Source: Euzebyella marina (GTDB lineage: Bacteria > Bacteroidota > Bacteroidia > Flavobacteriales > Flavobacteriaceae). Taken from it: 64,000 bases of DNA. Position 1 is the first letter of the stretch; each line of letters starts with the position of its first letter. The notes below the pieces were generated by a model. It was not told where the DNA came from. It searched no databases and worked only from the letters and a program-made list of their open reading frames with translations. Of the stretch, positions 19,201 to 27,268 are shown in pieces. Both the position numbers and the translations under genes were made by a program. The stretch lies in assembly GCF_014855515.1 (NCBI RefSeq), contig NZ_JACYFK010000003.1:496001-560000 (forward strand), read 5' to 3'.

Positions 19201-20690
19201 CCGGAATTTATGTATACAGTTTTGTGGATCGACGCATTACCTATATGAATTTTCAATATGAGACCATATTGGGGTATGAAATAGGGGAGATTAATTCAAT
19301 GTCCGATGACGAGTTTAAAAAACTGATACATCCTGATGATAGAGAGGGCGTTAAAAACCATTTGAAAAGTCTAAGTAACGGTGCTGCTCCGTGCAAGATA
19401 GAATATCGTATCAAGCATAAGAACGGGGTTTATATTTGGTGTTATTCCATCGATTCTCCCTTTGAAAAAGACGCTTCCGGAACGGTTACAAGTTATATAA
19501 GCGTTGTTATCGATATCAGCGAGAAGAAACAGACCGAACATAATTTACAAGTGGCCTTGGCAGAAGCGAACTCGGCTAACATTTATAAAAATCAGTTTTT
19601 GGCCAATATGAGCCACGAAATCCGCACTCCTTTGAATGGGCTTGTTGGTTTCGCCCAGTTGCTTCGCGAAGATATATTGGATAAGGCTTCTACAGATGAA
19701 TATGTTGGCATTATAGAAAAATGTAGTAAGCAATTGCTTGATTTGGTCAATGATATACTCGATTTATCAAAAATAGAGGCAGGTGAGCTGAATATGCAAT
19801 TTGGCCCTTGTAACTTAAATGAATTGATCAAAGAAGTTGAAGTTACCTTCAGGGCAATAAAAGACCAACGCAACAAGAGTAAGATAGCCATAGAGACTTA
19901 TGTGCCTCTTGAGAGTAGCGAGTTAGTTGTTGAAACAGATGGCTCACGTTTAAAGCAGGTATTGACCAATTTGGTGGGCAATGCGATGAAATTTACGGTT
20001 TCGGGTACCATTAGGTTCGGTTATGAAATTAAAAATGACCGTATTGTCTTTGCTGTATCCGATACCGGTATTGGAATGACCCAAAAAGATCTGGAAATTA
20101 TTTTTGAACGCTTTCAGCGTGTGGAACATAAAGACAAGAAACAATACGATGGTACAGGGCTAGGCCTGGCTATTTCTAAAGGAATAATGGGCTTGCTAGG
20201 TGGTAATATATCCGCCGAATCTGAAAAAGACAAAGGCAGTACTTTTACTATTGATATTCCTTTCGAAAAATGGAATGAAAATGAGGTCGAAGAAGAGGAG
20301 GAAAAAGAGTTCGATTTAGAGGTATTTAAAAATAAACGAATACTTATTGCCGAAGATAACCCTACCAATAAGCATTATTTACAAAAATTGTTCGAACCTA
20401 CCGACCTCAATATAACCTGGGCCAATAATGGAAAAGAAGTGGTAGACCTCTTCAAGAAGGATTCTGATTACTCCTTAATTTTAATGGACATTAGAATGCC
20501 GGTTATGAACGGATATGAGGCGGCTGAAGCAATTCTCGAAATGAAACCTGATACTCGAATTATAGCCCAAACGGCCAATGCCATGACAAGTGATAAAGAG
20601 AATTGTATTGCTTCAGGTTTTGTAGCTTATGTAGCCAAACCGGTTTCAAAAAGTGAAATGTATGCCCTAATGGCTAAATGGATCAATTAA
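16248..20690 (+). CDS. CheB-CheR-PAS hybrid histidine kinase with C-terminal receiver
   Basis: This is a 1480-residue soluble signalling protein. CheB methylesterase domain (~1-190) has Ser15 (GIGASAGG), His42 (VQHLSP) and Asp134 (TGSDGS), with no receiver in front. CheR methyltransferase (~205-480) has the SAM motif AGCSTGKEVYSIAM and CRNLLIYLS. A Glu/Asn-rich coiled coil of NEELQSS heptad-like repeats (~665-720) follows. Then come three PAS domains (~720-1095), HisKA with His1123 (MSHEIRTP), HATPase_c (VGNAMKFT, DTGIGM, GTGLGLAISKG), and a receiver with Asp1414 (LMDIRMP). It contains no membrane segment and no chemoreceptor lies nearby, so methylation targets are unknown. A CheY-like receiver is convergent 28 bp away. 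Confidence 0.95.
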   Translation: MEQPQDFFIVGIGASAGGLKAVRDVLDYMPNDSGMAFVVVQHLSPDFKSLMPELLATHTKMQIFTAEHNQLIQPNCIYLNQRNKNLGIKDGRFILLEKAPKEHLNLPIDIMLKMLGECYADKAIGVILSGTGSDGSRGIKTIKEAGGTIFVQDPESAQFDGMPKAAIATNLADYVLPANQIASKIVKFTNNNLIIEGDVDDETYDEKNYQSILFEIQKHTGVNFKKYKANTLLRRIAKRMSLRNIDTLQDYYIYIKGNADELLTLQQEFLIGVTSFFRDSEAFEIIRHTAIPHICQVKNKLENIRIWVAGCSTGKEVYSIAMLFDEYIRTNNLDLDIKIFATDVDKNALRKASSGSYSINEAEEIGQGYLDQYFVKSGERIQIIKRLREKVVFSYHDITNDPPFIQVDLIVCRNLLIYLSSNTQQGILSNFQFALNKDAFLFLGSSESLGKMGNLFKTVDSKHRIFQCIKKKNQAFRNRSIQDTSLSFKRHEVPHFQIRQSNKFTEAQQGELFYYKYLSKKYAPVTVFIDDDFNVQFIQGDFKKWFSQTDGMFTNNLLGLVPQELSTVIRNGIRRTIKLDKPITIKNLLIDTEKITMTTDLFFEEVKNTESGNKLFLVQFGESVKEESAEQIILSNEDISNISKQRIEDLEYELKEKRTELQNVIEELETSNEELQSSNEELMSSNEELQSSNEELQSVNEELYTVNTEFQEKNKELENLNNDMNNLLNSTDIGTLFLDEELNIRKFTPAIKKIFNLEDRDYGRSIDSFASEFEDATRKSIIEDCQLALEELKTFEGDVCDRKGNWYLNRISPFITTDKKIEGVVVTFVNINEIKENEQALTLKSEELAKAQEVARMGSWRLDVASNEVFWTEELYKMYGFDPKLPPPPYSEHQKLFTEESWNLLSESLNRTANEGVPYELELETTRNDGSHGWMWVTGNAYKNSRGEITHLRGIAQDITERKNLYEKLWHEKEFSSKITELSASGIYVYSFVDRRITYMNFQYETILGYEIGEINSMSDDEFKKLIHPDDREGVKNHLKSLSNGAAPCKIEYRIKHKNGVYIWCYSIDSPFEKDASGTVTSYISVVIDISEKKQTEHNLQVALAEANSANIYKNQFLANMSHEIRTPLNGLVGFAQLLREDILDKASTDEYVGIIEKCSKQLLDLVNDILDLSKIEAGELNMQFGPCNLNELIKEVEVTFRAIKDQRNKSKIAIETYVPLESSELVVETDGSRLKQVLTNLVGNAMKFTVSGTIRFGYEIKNDRIVFAVSDTGIGMTQKDLEIIFERFQRVEHKDKKQYDGTGLGLAISKGIMGLLGGNISAESEKDKGSTFTIDIPFEKWNENEVEEEEEKEFDLEVFKNKRILIAEDNPTNKHYLQKLFEPTDLNITWANNGKEVVDLFKKDSDYSLILMDIRMPVMNGYEAAEAILEMKPDTRIIAQTANAMTSDKENCIASGFVAYVAKPVSKSEMYALMAKWIN

Positions 20691-20718
20691 AAAGGAGGAA
20701 AGTGAATTTGTCAAAGCG

Positions 20719-21165
20719 TTAATTCATAACATTAATAATAGCCGTTCCCCCCATTTTATTTCTTTCGACCGAGCGCATGGTACGTTCCAGAGCGGTTACC
20801 AATGCATTGAAGTTAGAAGGTTTGTGTAAGTACCTATTGGCCCCCATATCAAATAGCTCTTCAATTTTACCCATGTCAAGAACAGTAGAGTATATCACTA
20901 CCGGAACATCATTAAATTGATAGTTCTCCCTGATATCTTGAAGGCATTCCTCCCCATTCATCATGGGCATGAACAGGTCAAGAAAGATAACGTCGGGCAA
21001 TTCGGTTTCTGAGTGTAAATCGGCCATTAGGTCAACCCCGTTGTCGAACATCTTTAGGGTAAAATTGGTGTCGACCATTTCAAGGGCATCACTAAAAATT
21101 TCTTGGTCTTCCTGATCATCATCTACCAAGTAAACGACTTTATTATCTAGATTTTTCCCATACAT
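20719..21165 (-). CDS. Stand-alone receiver (CheY/Rcp1-like) response regulator
   Basis: The 148-residue single-domain receiver has acidic cluster DDDQED, phospho-acceptor Asp63 (FLDLFMP), Thr/Ser switch region (VIYSTVLD) and Lys in LHKPSNF. The short insert after the first helix is typical of the Rcp1-like group that serves phytochrome-type and hybrid kinases. No output domain is present. It is convergent with the large CheB-CheR hybrid kinase, with 28 bp between the stops, so it is a likely phosphorelay partner. The 20 or so residues after the receiver (MRSVERNKMGGTAIINVMN) are an unstructured tail. Confidence 0.9.
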   Translation of the reverse strand: MYGKNLDNKVVYLVDDDQEDQEIFSDALEMVDTNFTLKMFDNGVDLMADLHSETELPDVIFLDLFMPMMNGEECLQDIRENYQFNDVPVVIYSTVLDMGKIEELFDMGANRYLHKPSNFNALVTALERTMRSVERNKMGGTAIINVMN

Positions 21166-21470
21166 AGAGCGCTATTCTTTGCCGAAATTGAATAAATTTT
21201 TATTGGTCAAATAAGACCCACTAAAGTAGTCGTGCCTCTGTAGTGTATGTGCTCCAAAGCATCAAACTTTTAATCCTATTCAATGAGCAAGAGCATTTTA
21301 ACATAAGAATGAGCACAAACTATTGGGCATGCGAAGAATTGGTGAATGGATAGTTAGCGCTATAAAATCAGGGTGAATAATTGTGGAACTGGTAAATAAC
21401 CCACTAAAAAGAGTAAGATTTTAAAAAAAAGTTAATGCAAGGCAGTTGATTAGTGTTGGCTGAAATATGC
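21166..21470. other. Intergenic region between two receiver genes
   Basis: No gene or RNA is recognised. The stretch should hold the leftward promoter of the receiver at 20719-21165; no convincing -7 element was seen. A poly-A run at 21422-21430 is present. Confidence 0.3.
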
Positions 21471-21884
21471 TCAGACTTGCTCTTTAAGTGCCTGATTGGT
21501 AAAGATAATATCAACATTGGCTCTACTCAACGGTTTAATAAAGCGCCTTCTTACCTTAGATCTTATTTCTTCAGTGGCTTTCTCTAAGCAGTTGCTGTAC
21601 GAAGAGGCCATATAAATATCCATTTCTTCTAAAGGAATTCCTCTTTCAAAAGCCTCCTCTAGAAATTCAAAGCCATCCATTTTGGGCATCTGCCAATCCA
21701 ACAAAAGAATATCGGGTAGGCGTAGACCACCGTTTGATAGTTTCCATTCTTCAAACCAACTTAATGCCTCGATTGGGCAATCATAGGAAAGTATTTCCGA
21801 GGGCTGGCCGTGTCGTTGTAGCTTGATTCTCATATCAAATTGAGATACGAGATCGTCATCAATTAACATTACTAGGGGAGTCAT
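21471..21884 (-). CDS. Stand-alone receiver response regulator
   Basis: The 137-residue single receiver domain has acidic residues LIDDDLVSQF, phospho-acceptor Asp63 (LLLDWQMPKMDG), Ser/Thr region (YMASSYSN) and Lys in FIKPLSR. It lacks an output domain. It lies 305 bp upstream of the other single receiver in the same direction and near the hybrid kinase at 16248, so both receivers may belong to one phosphorelay. The short sequence between beta3 and alpha4 (ERGIPLEEMDIYMASS) is typical of Flavobacteriia Rcp1-like regulators. Confidence 0.9.
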   Translation of the reverse strand: MTPLVMLIDDDLVSQFDMRIKLQRHGQPSEILSYDCPIEALSWFEEWKLSNGGLRLPDILLLDWQMPKMDGFEFLEEAFERGIPLEEMDIYMASSYSNCLEKATEEIRSKVRRRFIKPLSRANVDIIFTNQALKEQV

Positions 21885-22472
21885 TTAAGGTAATTTTTGA
21901 AGTATAATTCCTACTTCTTATAAAGATAATGTAAAATTATATAGGAAATATATTATTTGGGCAAAAAAATGCAAAATTCTCGTTTTATTTAAATTTTCTA
22001 CTATAAATAGCAGATATGATAACTTTTTCTTAACTGAATCGGATATCAATAATATGGTAGCTCTGTTTTTTACTGGCATTTTGATAAAATGACCTTCATT
22101 TGCCTTTATTAAAGTATGTATTTTCCTCTCGGTTAATTAGGTGCAACCTTCTGTAATTAAGCTTGTCAGAATTCTTGTAAGAAATTTTTCAGTGATAGGG
22201 GATATTAAAGGTTAGCTCATTATAAAAGAATTTTGCAATAAACCAATGGAATATTGACCACCGCTTAGAAACTTATCATACACAACTCTTCATTCTAACT
22301 ATTCTACCTCAAAATTCGATGATTCTAGAAGAGCAAAATCAAATGAGATTTAGATAAAATTTACTGAATTACAATAATAGGTGTGTAATTGACAATTTTA
22401 GGCCTAAAATTAATGAAGTCGTTGAAAATTTTCTATCTGTTTTTATCGAATTAGCAGGATACTACAGGATAG
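21885..22472. other. Long AT-rich intergenic region upstream of the SusCD operon
   Basis: This stretch of nearly 600 bp contains no open frame that I can support. It separates the leftward receiver gene from the rightward SusCD operon and should carry the receiver's promoter. No RNA gene was recognised. The length leaves room for a small regulatory RNA, but no terminator-like hairpin was seen. Confidence 0.35.
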
Positions 22473-22499
22473 CGAAAACGATTTCGAAAGATACATTTG
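22473..22499 (+). promoter_or_regulatory. susC promoter with LacI-like operator
   Basis: TACATTTG at 22492-22499 is an exact match to the Bacteroidota -7 element TAnnTTTG, with about 60 nt of leader before the susC ATG. Immediately upstream, CGAAAACGATTTCG (22473-22486) is a near-palindrome centred on CG, the form favoured by LacI-family regulators. It would sit in the -33/-7 spacer, a repressing position. No clear -33 TTG is present at the expected distance. No LacI-family gene occurs in this window. Confidence 0.55.
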
Positions 22500-22566
22500 A
22501 ACTAAATCGGTAGAATGCTGAACTCTATCGACTTGAACTATTCGCTAACTGACTTAATTAATCACT

Positions 22567-25500
22567 ATGAAAAAAATCCGATTTGGGTTAAAAACCTTGT
22601 ACTTGGTTTTGGCCCTATTTTTATCTTTTAATGCATTCGCCCAAAGCACTTCGGTCTCTGGTACGGTGGTATCGGCTGATGACGGCTTTGGCTTGCCGGG
22701 TGTAAATGTTATCGTAAAAGGTACCACTAACGGTACGGTTACCGATTTTGACGGCAACTATACTTTGAATGTAGCGGATTCGAACGCTACCCTTGTTTTT
22801 TCCTATATAGGTTTTACTACCCAGGAAATTCCATTAAATGGCCAAACTACAGTAAATGCAACTATGACCGAAGATGCCACGGCCCTTGATGAAGTGGTGT
22901 TGGTAGGTTATGGTACACAGATTAAAAGACAGGTAACGGGATCTGTACAGACAATCGAAGCACAAGAGTTGGCCGATTTGCCGGTTTCACAAGTAACACA
23001 AAAGCTGCAAGGTAAGCTTGCAGGTGTACAGATCAATCAAACCACAGGTAAGCCTGGTCAGGGAATGTCTGTACGTATTAGGGGGCAACTTTCTGTTTCT
23101 GGAGGTAGCGAACCTCTTTATGTCATTGATGGTTTTCCGATTTCAGGGGGAATCAACAACTTAAACCCTGATGAGATTGAAGACATTACCATTCTTAAAG
23201 ATGCAGCATCAACCTCTCTTTATGGTTCGAGGGCTGCCAACGGGGTGGTACTCATAACAACCAAAAATGGAACTGTTGGTGAGACCAATGTAAGTCTTAA
23301 CACTTCAACGGGAATTCAGCAGGTGCCTCAAAGGGGTAGGATCGATATGATGGATGCCGTAGAGTTCGCCCAGTTCAAAAAAGAATATTACGAAGATCAG
23401 GGTGATCCAGTACCCGCCATTTTTCAAGACCCTTCTCAATACGAAGGAAAGACCAACGACTGGTATGGTGCTCTATTAAGAACATCGCCTGTGCAGAACT
23501 ATAACTTGACAATTACCTCAAATAAAGAGAAATTACGTACTGCGGTAGTTGCCGGTTTCTTTAAGCAAGATGGGGTTGTTATCAATTCTGATTATGAGCG
23601 TTATTCGTTAAGGGTCAATTTAGATTATAATGTGTCGGATAAAGTAAGATTGGGCTTCAATATTGCCCCGTCCTATATAAAAGACAATACGCCTCGTAGT
23701 GACGGTGATCGTGGTGTCGGTATTCTTTTCAACGCCCTTCATACTTGGCCGATTATGCCCATTTACAATGAAGATGGTACTAGAACGACCTTCAATAATT
23801 TTCCTGCCGAAACAGGAAATATTTTCTCATACGCCAACTGGTTAACGTCGGCTGAGCAAATCAAAAATGAAAATAAGAACGTCAACATACTTTCCAATGC
23901 TTTTGTAGAGTATGAGCCGATTGATGGATTGGTTATAAAGTCGAGCTTAAATGCTGAAATATATAATGAGAAGTATGAGTTCTTTAGTCCTTCGACCGCT
24001 ACGTTTCGTATCAATGTGCCCATTCCGACCACATCGGAAGCCATTTGGGAAGATCAAAGAGACTTTTCTTATTTGAATGAAAACTTGGCGACCTATACCA
24101 AGAGTTTCGGTGATCACAATTTCTCTCTTTTAGGGGGATTTAGTTATCAGAAGTTTAGAAGAGATTTTAATAGGATAGCTGCCAATACGTTTGCAGACGA
24201 TCGTTTGCCAACCATACAGGGCGCCGCGAATATTGATAGAAACGGCACTTTTGATAATATTCAAGAATGGAGCCTGGTATCATTCCTATCCAGATTGACC
24301 TATAACTATAAAGGTAAATACCTGCTTACGGCCGCGGTGCGTAGAGATGGTTCTTCAAGATTTGGTTCAGGAAACAGATGGGGTAACTTCCCATCCGTAT
24401 CTGCTGGATGGATTATCTCCGATGAAGCCTTTATGGAGAATCAAGAAGCTATTAACATGTTAAAATTTAGAGCAAGTTACGGTGTTACTGGTAACAATAA
24501 TATCGGTAACTACACCCAATATGCTTTAATCAATAACCGAGTGAATGCGGCATTTAATGATGAATTTGCTCCAGGTTCTGCAGTGAGTTCTTTATCAAAT
24601 TCTAATTTAGGTTGGGAGACTACTAAACAATTTGACATAGGGTTTGACTTGAGTCTTTTCAATGATCGTGTTTCTTTCATTTACGATTACTACACTAAGA
24701 ACACGACCAACCTTTTATACAATGTACAGGTGCCTCAAGAATCCGGTTTTACCAACTTTAGCGATAATATTGGTGAAATAAAGTTTTGGGGTCATGAATT
24801 CGCTCTGAATACAGTGAACACCACGGGTAAATTCCGTTGGACAACCAACGCAAACATATCCTTTAATAGAAATGAAGTGGTGTCGCTTGCAGAAGGTATT
24901 GATCGCGTCTACGGTACCTTTCACATAACCCAAGTTGGCAAACCATTCGCTCAATTTTATGGTCATATAGCTGATGGTGTTTACTTGAACCAACAAGATT
25001 TAGATAGTTCTCCGCAAGTACCGGGTAGGTCTACGGTAGGTAGTATCAAATTGGTTGATGTTAATGGGGATGGTGTTATTACCAATGGTGGTGACAATGA
25101 TGACCGAGCGATTATGGGTAATCCTTTCCCTGATTTCACTTACGGTATCACCAATACGATCAAATATGGTAATTGGGATTTTTCCGTAATCGGAACAGGA
25201 TCTCAAGGTAACGATGTTCTGGTTCGTCACCTTTATAGTACAACCAACCTTGATGGTGTATTTAATTTGTTGTCAGATGTTAAATACAGATTTAGATCTG
25301 TAGATAACCCTGGTAGAGGCTTCTATGGTACAACAGTAGGTGGCGGTAATGTCACAGGTATTGAAAGAGACTGGGTAAACAGCCGATTTGTGGCCGATGC
25401 CTCGTTCTTTAATATTCGAAACATTACATTGGGCTATACTTTAGGCGGTGTTGACCGTTTCTTCAAGTCTGCCAGAATCTACGGTTCAATTCAAAATGTA

Positions 25501-25653
25501 CACATTTTCACGAAGTACTGGGGTGGTCCAAACCCAGAAATCAGTACAGAATCTGATGGAGACGGTGATGGAGGTAACTTGAGTCCAGGGGTAGACCTAT
25601 CGGGGTACCCTGTTCCCCGAATTTTCAGTTTAGGCGTAAACCTGAACTTTTAA
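22567..25653 (+). CDS. SusC/RagA-type TonB-dependent outer-membrane transporter
   Basis: The 1028-residue protein has a signal peptide (residues 1-25, ending FNAFAQ). An N-terminal carboxypeptidase-regulatory-like domain (~28-108; SGTVVSADDGFGLPGVNVIVKG) and the SusC signature DEVVLVGYG come next. The plug domain (VRIRGQLSVSGGSEPLYVIDGFP; ILKDAASTSLYGSRAANGVVLITTK) and a ~780-residue barrel follow, ending in LGVNLNF with the terminal Phe of outer-membrane proteins. It imports an oligosaccharide or glycoside with its SusD partner, 52 bp downstream. It is the first gene of an eleven-gene operon. The substrate is not deducible from SusC alone. Confidence 0.96.
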   Translation: MKKIRFGLKTLYLVLALFLSFNAFAQSTSVSGTVVSADDGFGLPGVNVIVKGTTNGTVTDFDGNYTLNVADSNATLVFSYIGFTTQEIPLNGQTTVNATMTEDATALDEVVLVGYGTQIKRQVTGSVQTIEAQELADLPVSQVTQKLQGKLAGVQINQTTGKPGQGMSVRIRGQLSVSGGSEPLYVIDGFPISGGINNLNPDEIEDITILKDAASTSLYGSRAANGVVLITTKNGTVGETNVSLNTSTGIQQVPQRGRIDMMDAVEFAQFKKEYYEDQGDPVPAIFQDPSQYEGKTNDWYGALLRTSPVQNYNLTITSNKEKLRTAVVAGFFKQDGVVINSDYERYSLRVNLDYNVSDKVRLGFNIAPSYIKDNTPRSDGDRGVGILFNALHTWPIMPIYNEDGTRTTFNNFPAETGNIFSYANWLTSAEQIKNENKNVNILSNAFVEYEPIDGLVIKSSLNAEIYNEKYEFFSPSTATFRINVPIPTTSEAIWEDQRDFSYLNENLATYTKSFGDHNFSLLGGFSYQKFRRDFNRIAANTFADDRLPTIQGAANIDRNGTFDNIQEWSLVSFLSRLTYNYKGKYLLTAAVRRDGSSRFGSGNRWGNFPSVSAGWIISDEAFMENQEAINMLKFRASYGVTGNNNIGNYTQYALINNRVNAAFNDEFAPGSAVSSLSNSNLGWETTKQFDIGFDLSLFNDRVSFIYDYYTKNTTNLLYNVQVPQESGFTNFSDNIGEIKFWGHEFALNTVNTTGKFRWTTNANISFNRNEVVSLAEGIDRVYGTFHITQVGKPFAQFYGHIADGVYLNQQDLDSSPQVPGRSTVGSIKLVDVNGDGVITNGGDNDDRAIMGNPFPDFTYGITNTIKYGNWDFSVIGTGSQGNDVLVRHLYSTTNLDGVFNLLSDVKYRFRSVDNPGRGFYGTTVGGGNVTGIERDWVNSRFVADASFFNIRNITLGYTLGGVDRFFKSARIYGSIQNVHIFTKYWGGPNPEISTESDGDGDGGNLSPGVDLSGYPVPRIFSLGVNLNF

Positions 25654-25705
25654 TAGGCTGGATAATCATTAAAAAAGAATTAGACTCTTCTAAAAAAATA
25701 ATACA

Positions 25706-27214
25706 ATGAAAAAAATATTCTCAATTCTTGTAGTGCTGGGGGTACTGGCTACAGGCTGCGAAGATGAATTGACCATCTTTCCAGAAGATTCCTTGAGTGT
25801 TCCCACTTTTTATAAAACAGAAGTTGATTTTGAACAAGCTGTTAACGGTGCCTACGCTCCATTAAGAACTGTGCTGAATGGTACAGGGGGCGGTCCATCA
25901 GGTATTTATCTAAAAGAAATGCATTCCGATAATACCTATTATGCTCGTAATACAGCTTTCGGAGCGACCGAACAACAAGAAGATCTTGCCGATTTTGCGG
26001 TACCTACCGATCAAGGTATTACTACCAATGTTCATGTTCAAAATGTATATGTTTATAATTATCAGGTAATTGCCCGTACCAATCAGATTTTAGCGACCAT
26101 AGATGAGGCTGAATTTGATGGAGCCGCCAAGAACAACATCAAGGGTCAGGCTCTGTTTTTAAGAGCTTTGGCATATTTTGATTTAGTGCAATTGTTCGGT
26201 AGTGTACCTATGCACTTGGTGCCAGTACTATCCCGTGAAGATGCGGCTTTACCACTTTCTAGCGAGGATGAACTATATACTCAAATAATTAGTGATGCTA
26301 GTGAAGCGATTACCTTACTTCCTTCAAAATCACAGCAAGACCCAGGGAGGGCCACTTCAGGTGCGGCAAGAACGTTGTTGGCAAATGTTCATATCGTAAG
26401 AGAGCAGTGGGCTGAGGCTGAAGCTCAAGCAAGAGCGGTTGTTGAAAGTGATGAGTACATGTTGATGCCCGATTATGCAGATGCTTTTTCAGGTAACAGC
26501 GGTAATAAGAATAACATGGAATCAGTTTTTGAGATTCAATATAAGGAGGGAGCTGAAGGTTTGAATGGCACTTTCCTTTATTATAGCCTTCCTTGGCCTT
26601 TAGACGCTGAGGAGGTAGGAAGTTTAATGCAAACATCTAACCCACAGCCCTTGAGTGGTGAAGGGAATAATATTCCTACACCGGATATACTAGCAGCCTA
26701 CGAAGATGGAGATTTAAGAAAAGATGCTTCAATAACCTATGTAAATTCTAGTGGAAGTTTTTGGAGAGATGGAACATATCCTATAATCAATAAATTTTTA
26801 GAGCCACATTCACTTCATTTTAATCATGGTGTTAATTGGCCAGTATATCGCTATTCTGAAGTATTGTTATTTTTAGCCGAGGCGCTTGAAGAACAGGGCG
26901 AATCGGGAGAGGCTCTGATATATCTGAACCAAGTTCGTACGCGTGCGGGTCTTGGGGATCCCACTGGTGATTTAGGGGAAGCCATTTTTAACGAGCGCAG
27001 GGTCGAGTTGGCTTTTGAGAACAAACGTTGGTTCGATTTGGTTAGAACAGGTCGCGCCGTAGACGTTATAACGGCTTACGGAAACCGAATCAAGGCAAAC
27101 CCTAACGATTACTATTATCCTGAGGGAGCGGAACCTAGAGGTAATGCCTTCTCCAATATAAGTCTGAGATATGGTCTTCCGGCGTCTGAATCGTCGTTGA
27201 ACCCGAATTTTTAG
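25706..27214 (+). CDS. SusD/RagB-type glycan-binding lipoprotein
   Basis: The 502-residue lipoprotein has lipobox VLATGC (Cys18). SusD features include the N-terminal block SVPTFYKTEVDFEQAVNGAYAP, the TPR-like region (IKGQALFLRALAYFDLVQLFGSVPM) and the C-terminal block ALIYLNQVRTRAGL / FNERRVELAFENKRWFDLVRTG. It forms the lid on the SusC pore at the cell surface and captures the substrate. The 52-bp spacing from susC and the same strand indicate co-transcription. The protein is full length for the family. Confidence 0.96.
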   Translation: MKKIFSILVVLGVLATGCEDELTIFPEDSLSVPTFYKTEVDFEQAVNGAYAPLRTVLNGTGGGPSGIYLKEMHSDNTYYARNTAFGATEQQEDLADFAVPTDQGITTNVHVQNVYVYNYQVIARTNQILATIDEAEFDGAAKNNIKGQALFLRALAYFDLVQLFGSVPMHLVPVLSREDAALPLSSEDELYTQIISDASEAITLLPSKSQQDPGRATSGAARTLLANVHIVREQWAEAEAQARAVVESDEYMLMPDYADAFSGNSGNKNNMESVFEIQYKEGAEGLNGTFLYYSLPWPLDAEEVGSLMQTSNPQPLSGEGNNIPTPDILAAYEDGDLRKDASITYVNSSGSFWRDGTYPIINKFLEPHSLHFNHGVNWPVYRYSEVLLFLAEALEEQGESGEALIYLNQVRTRAGLGDPTGDLGEAIFNERRVELAFENKRWFDLVRTGRAVDVITAYGNRIKANPNDYYYPEGAEPRGNAFSNISLRYGLPASESSLNPNF

Positions 27215-27268
27215 TACCTTCAAAGGCATTAAAAAATCTAACTGAAATAAATTATCAAATTAAGCCAA

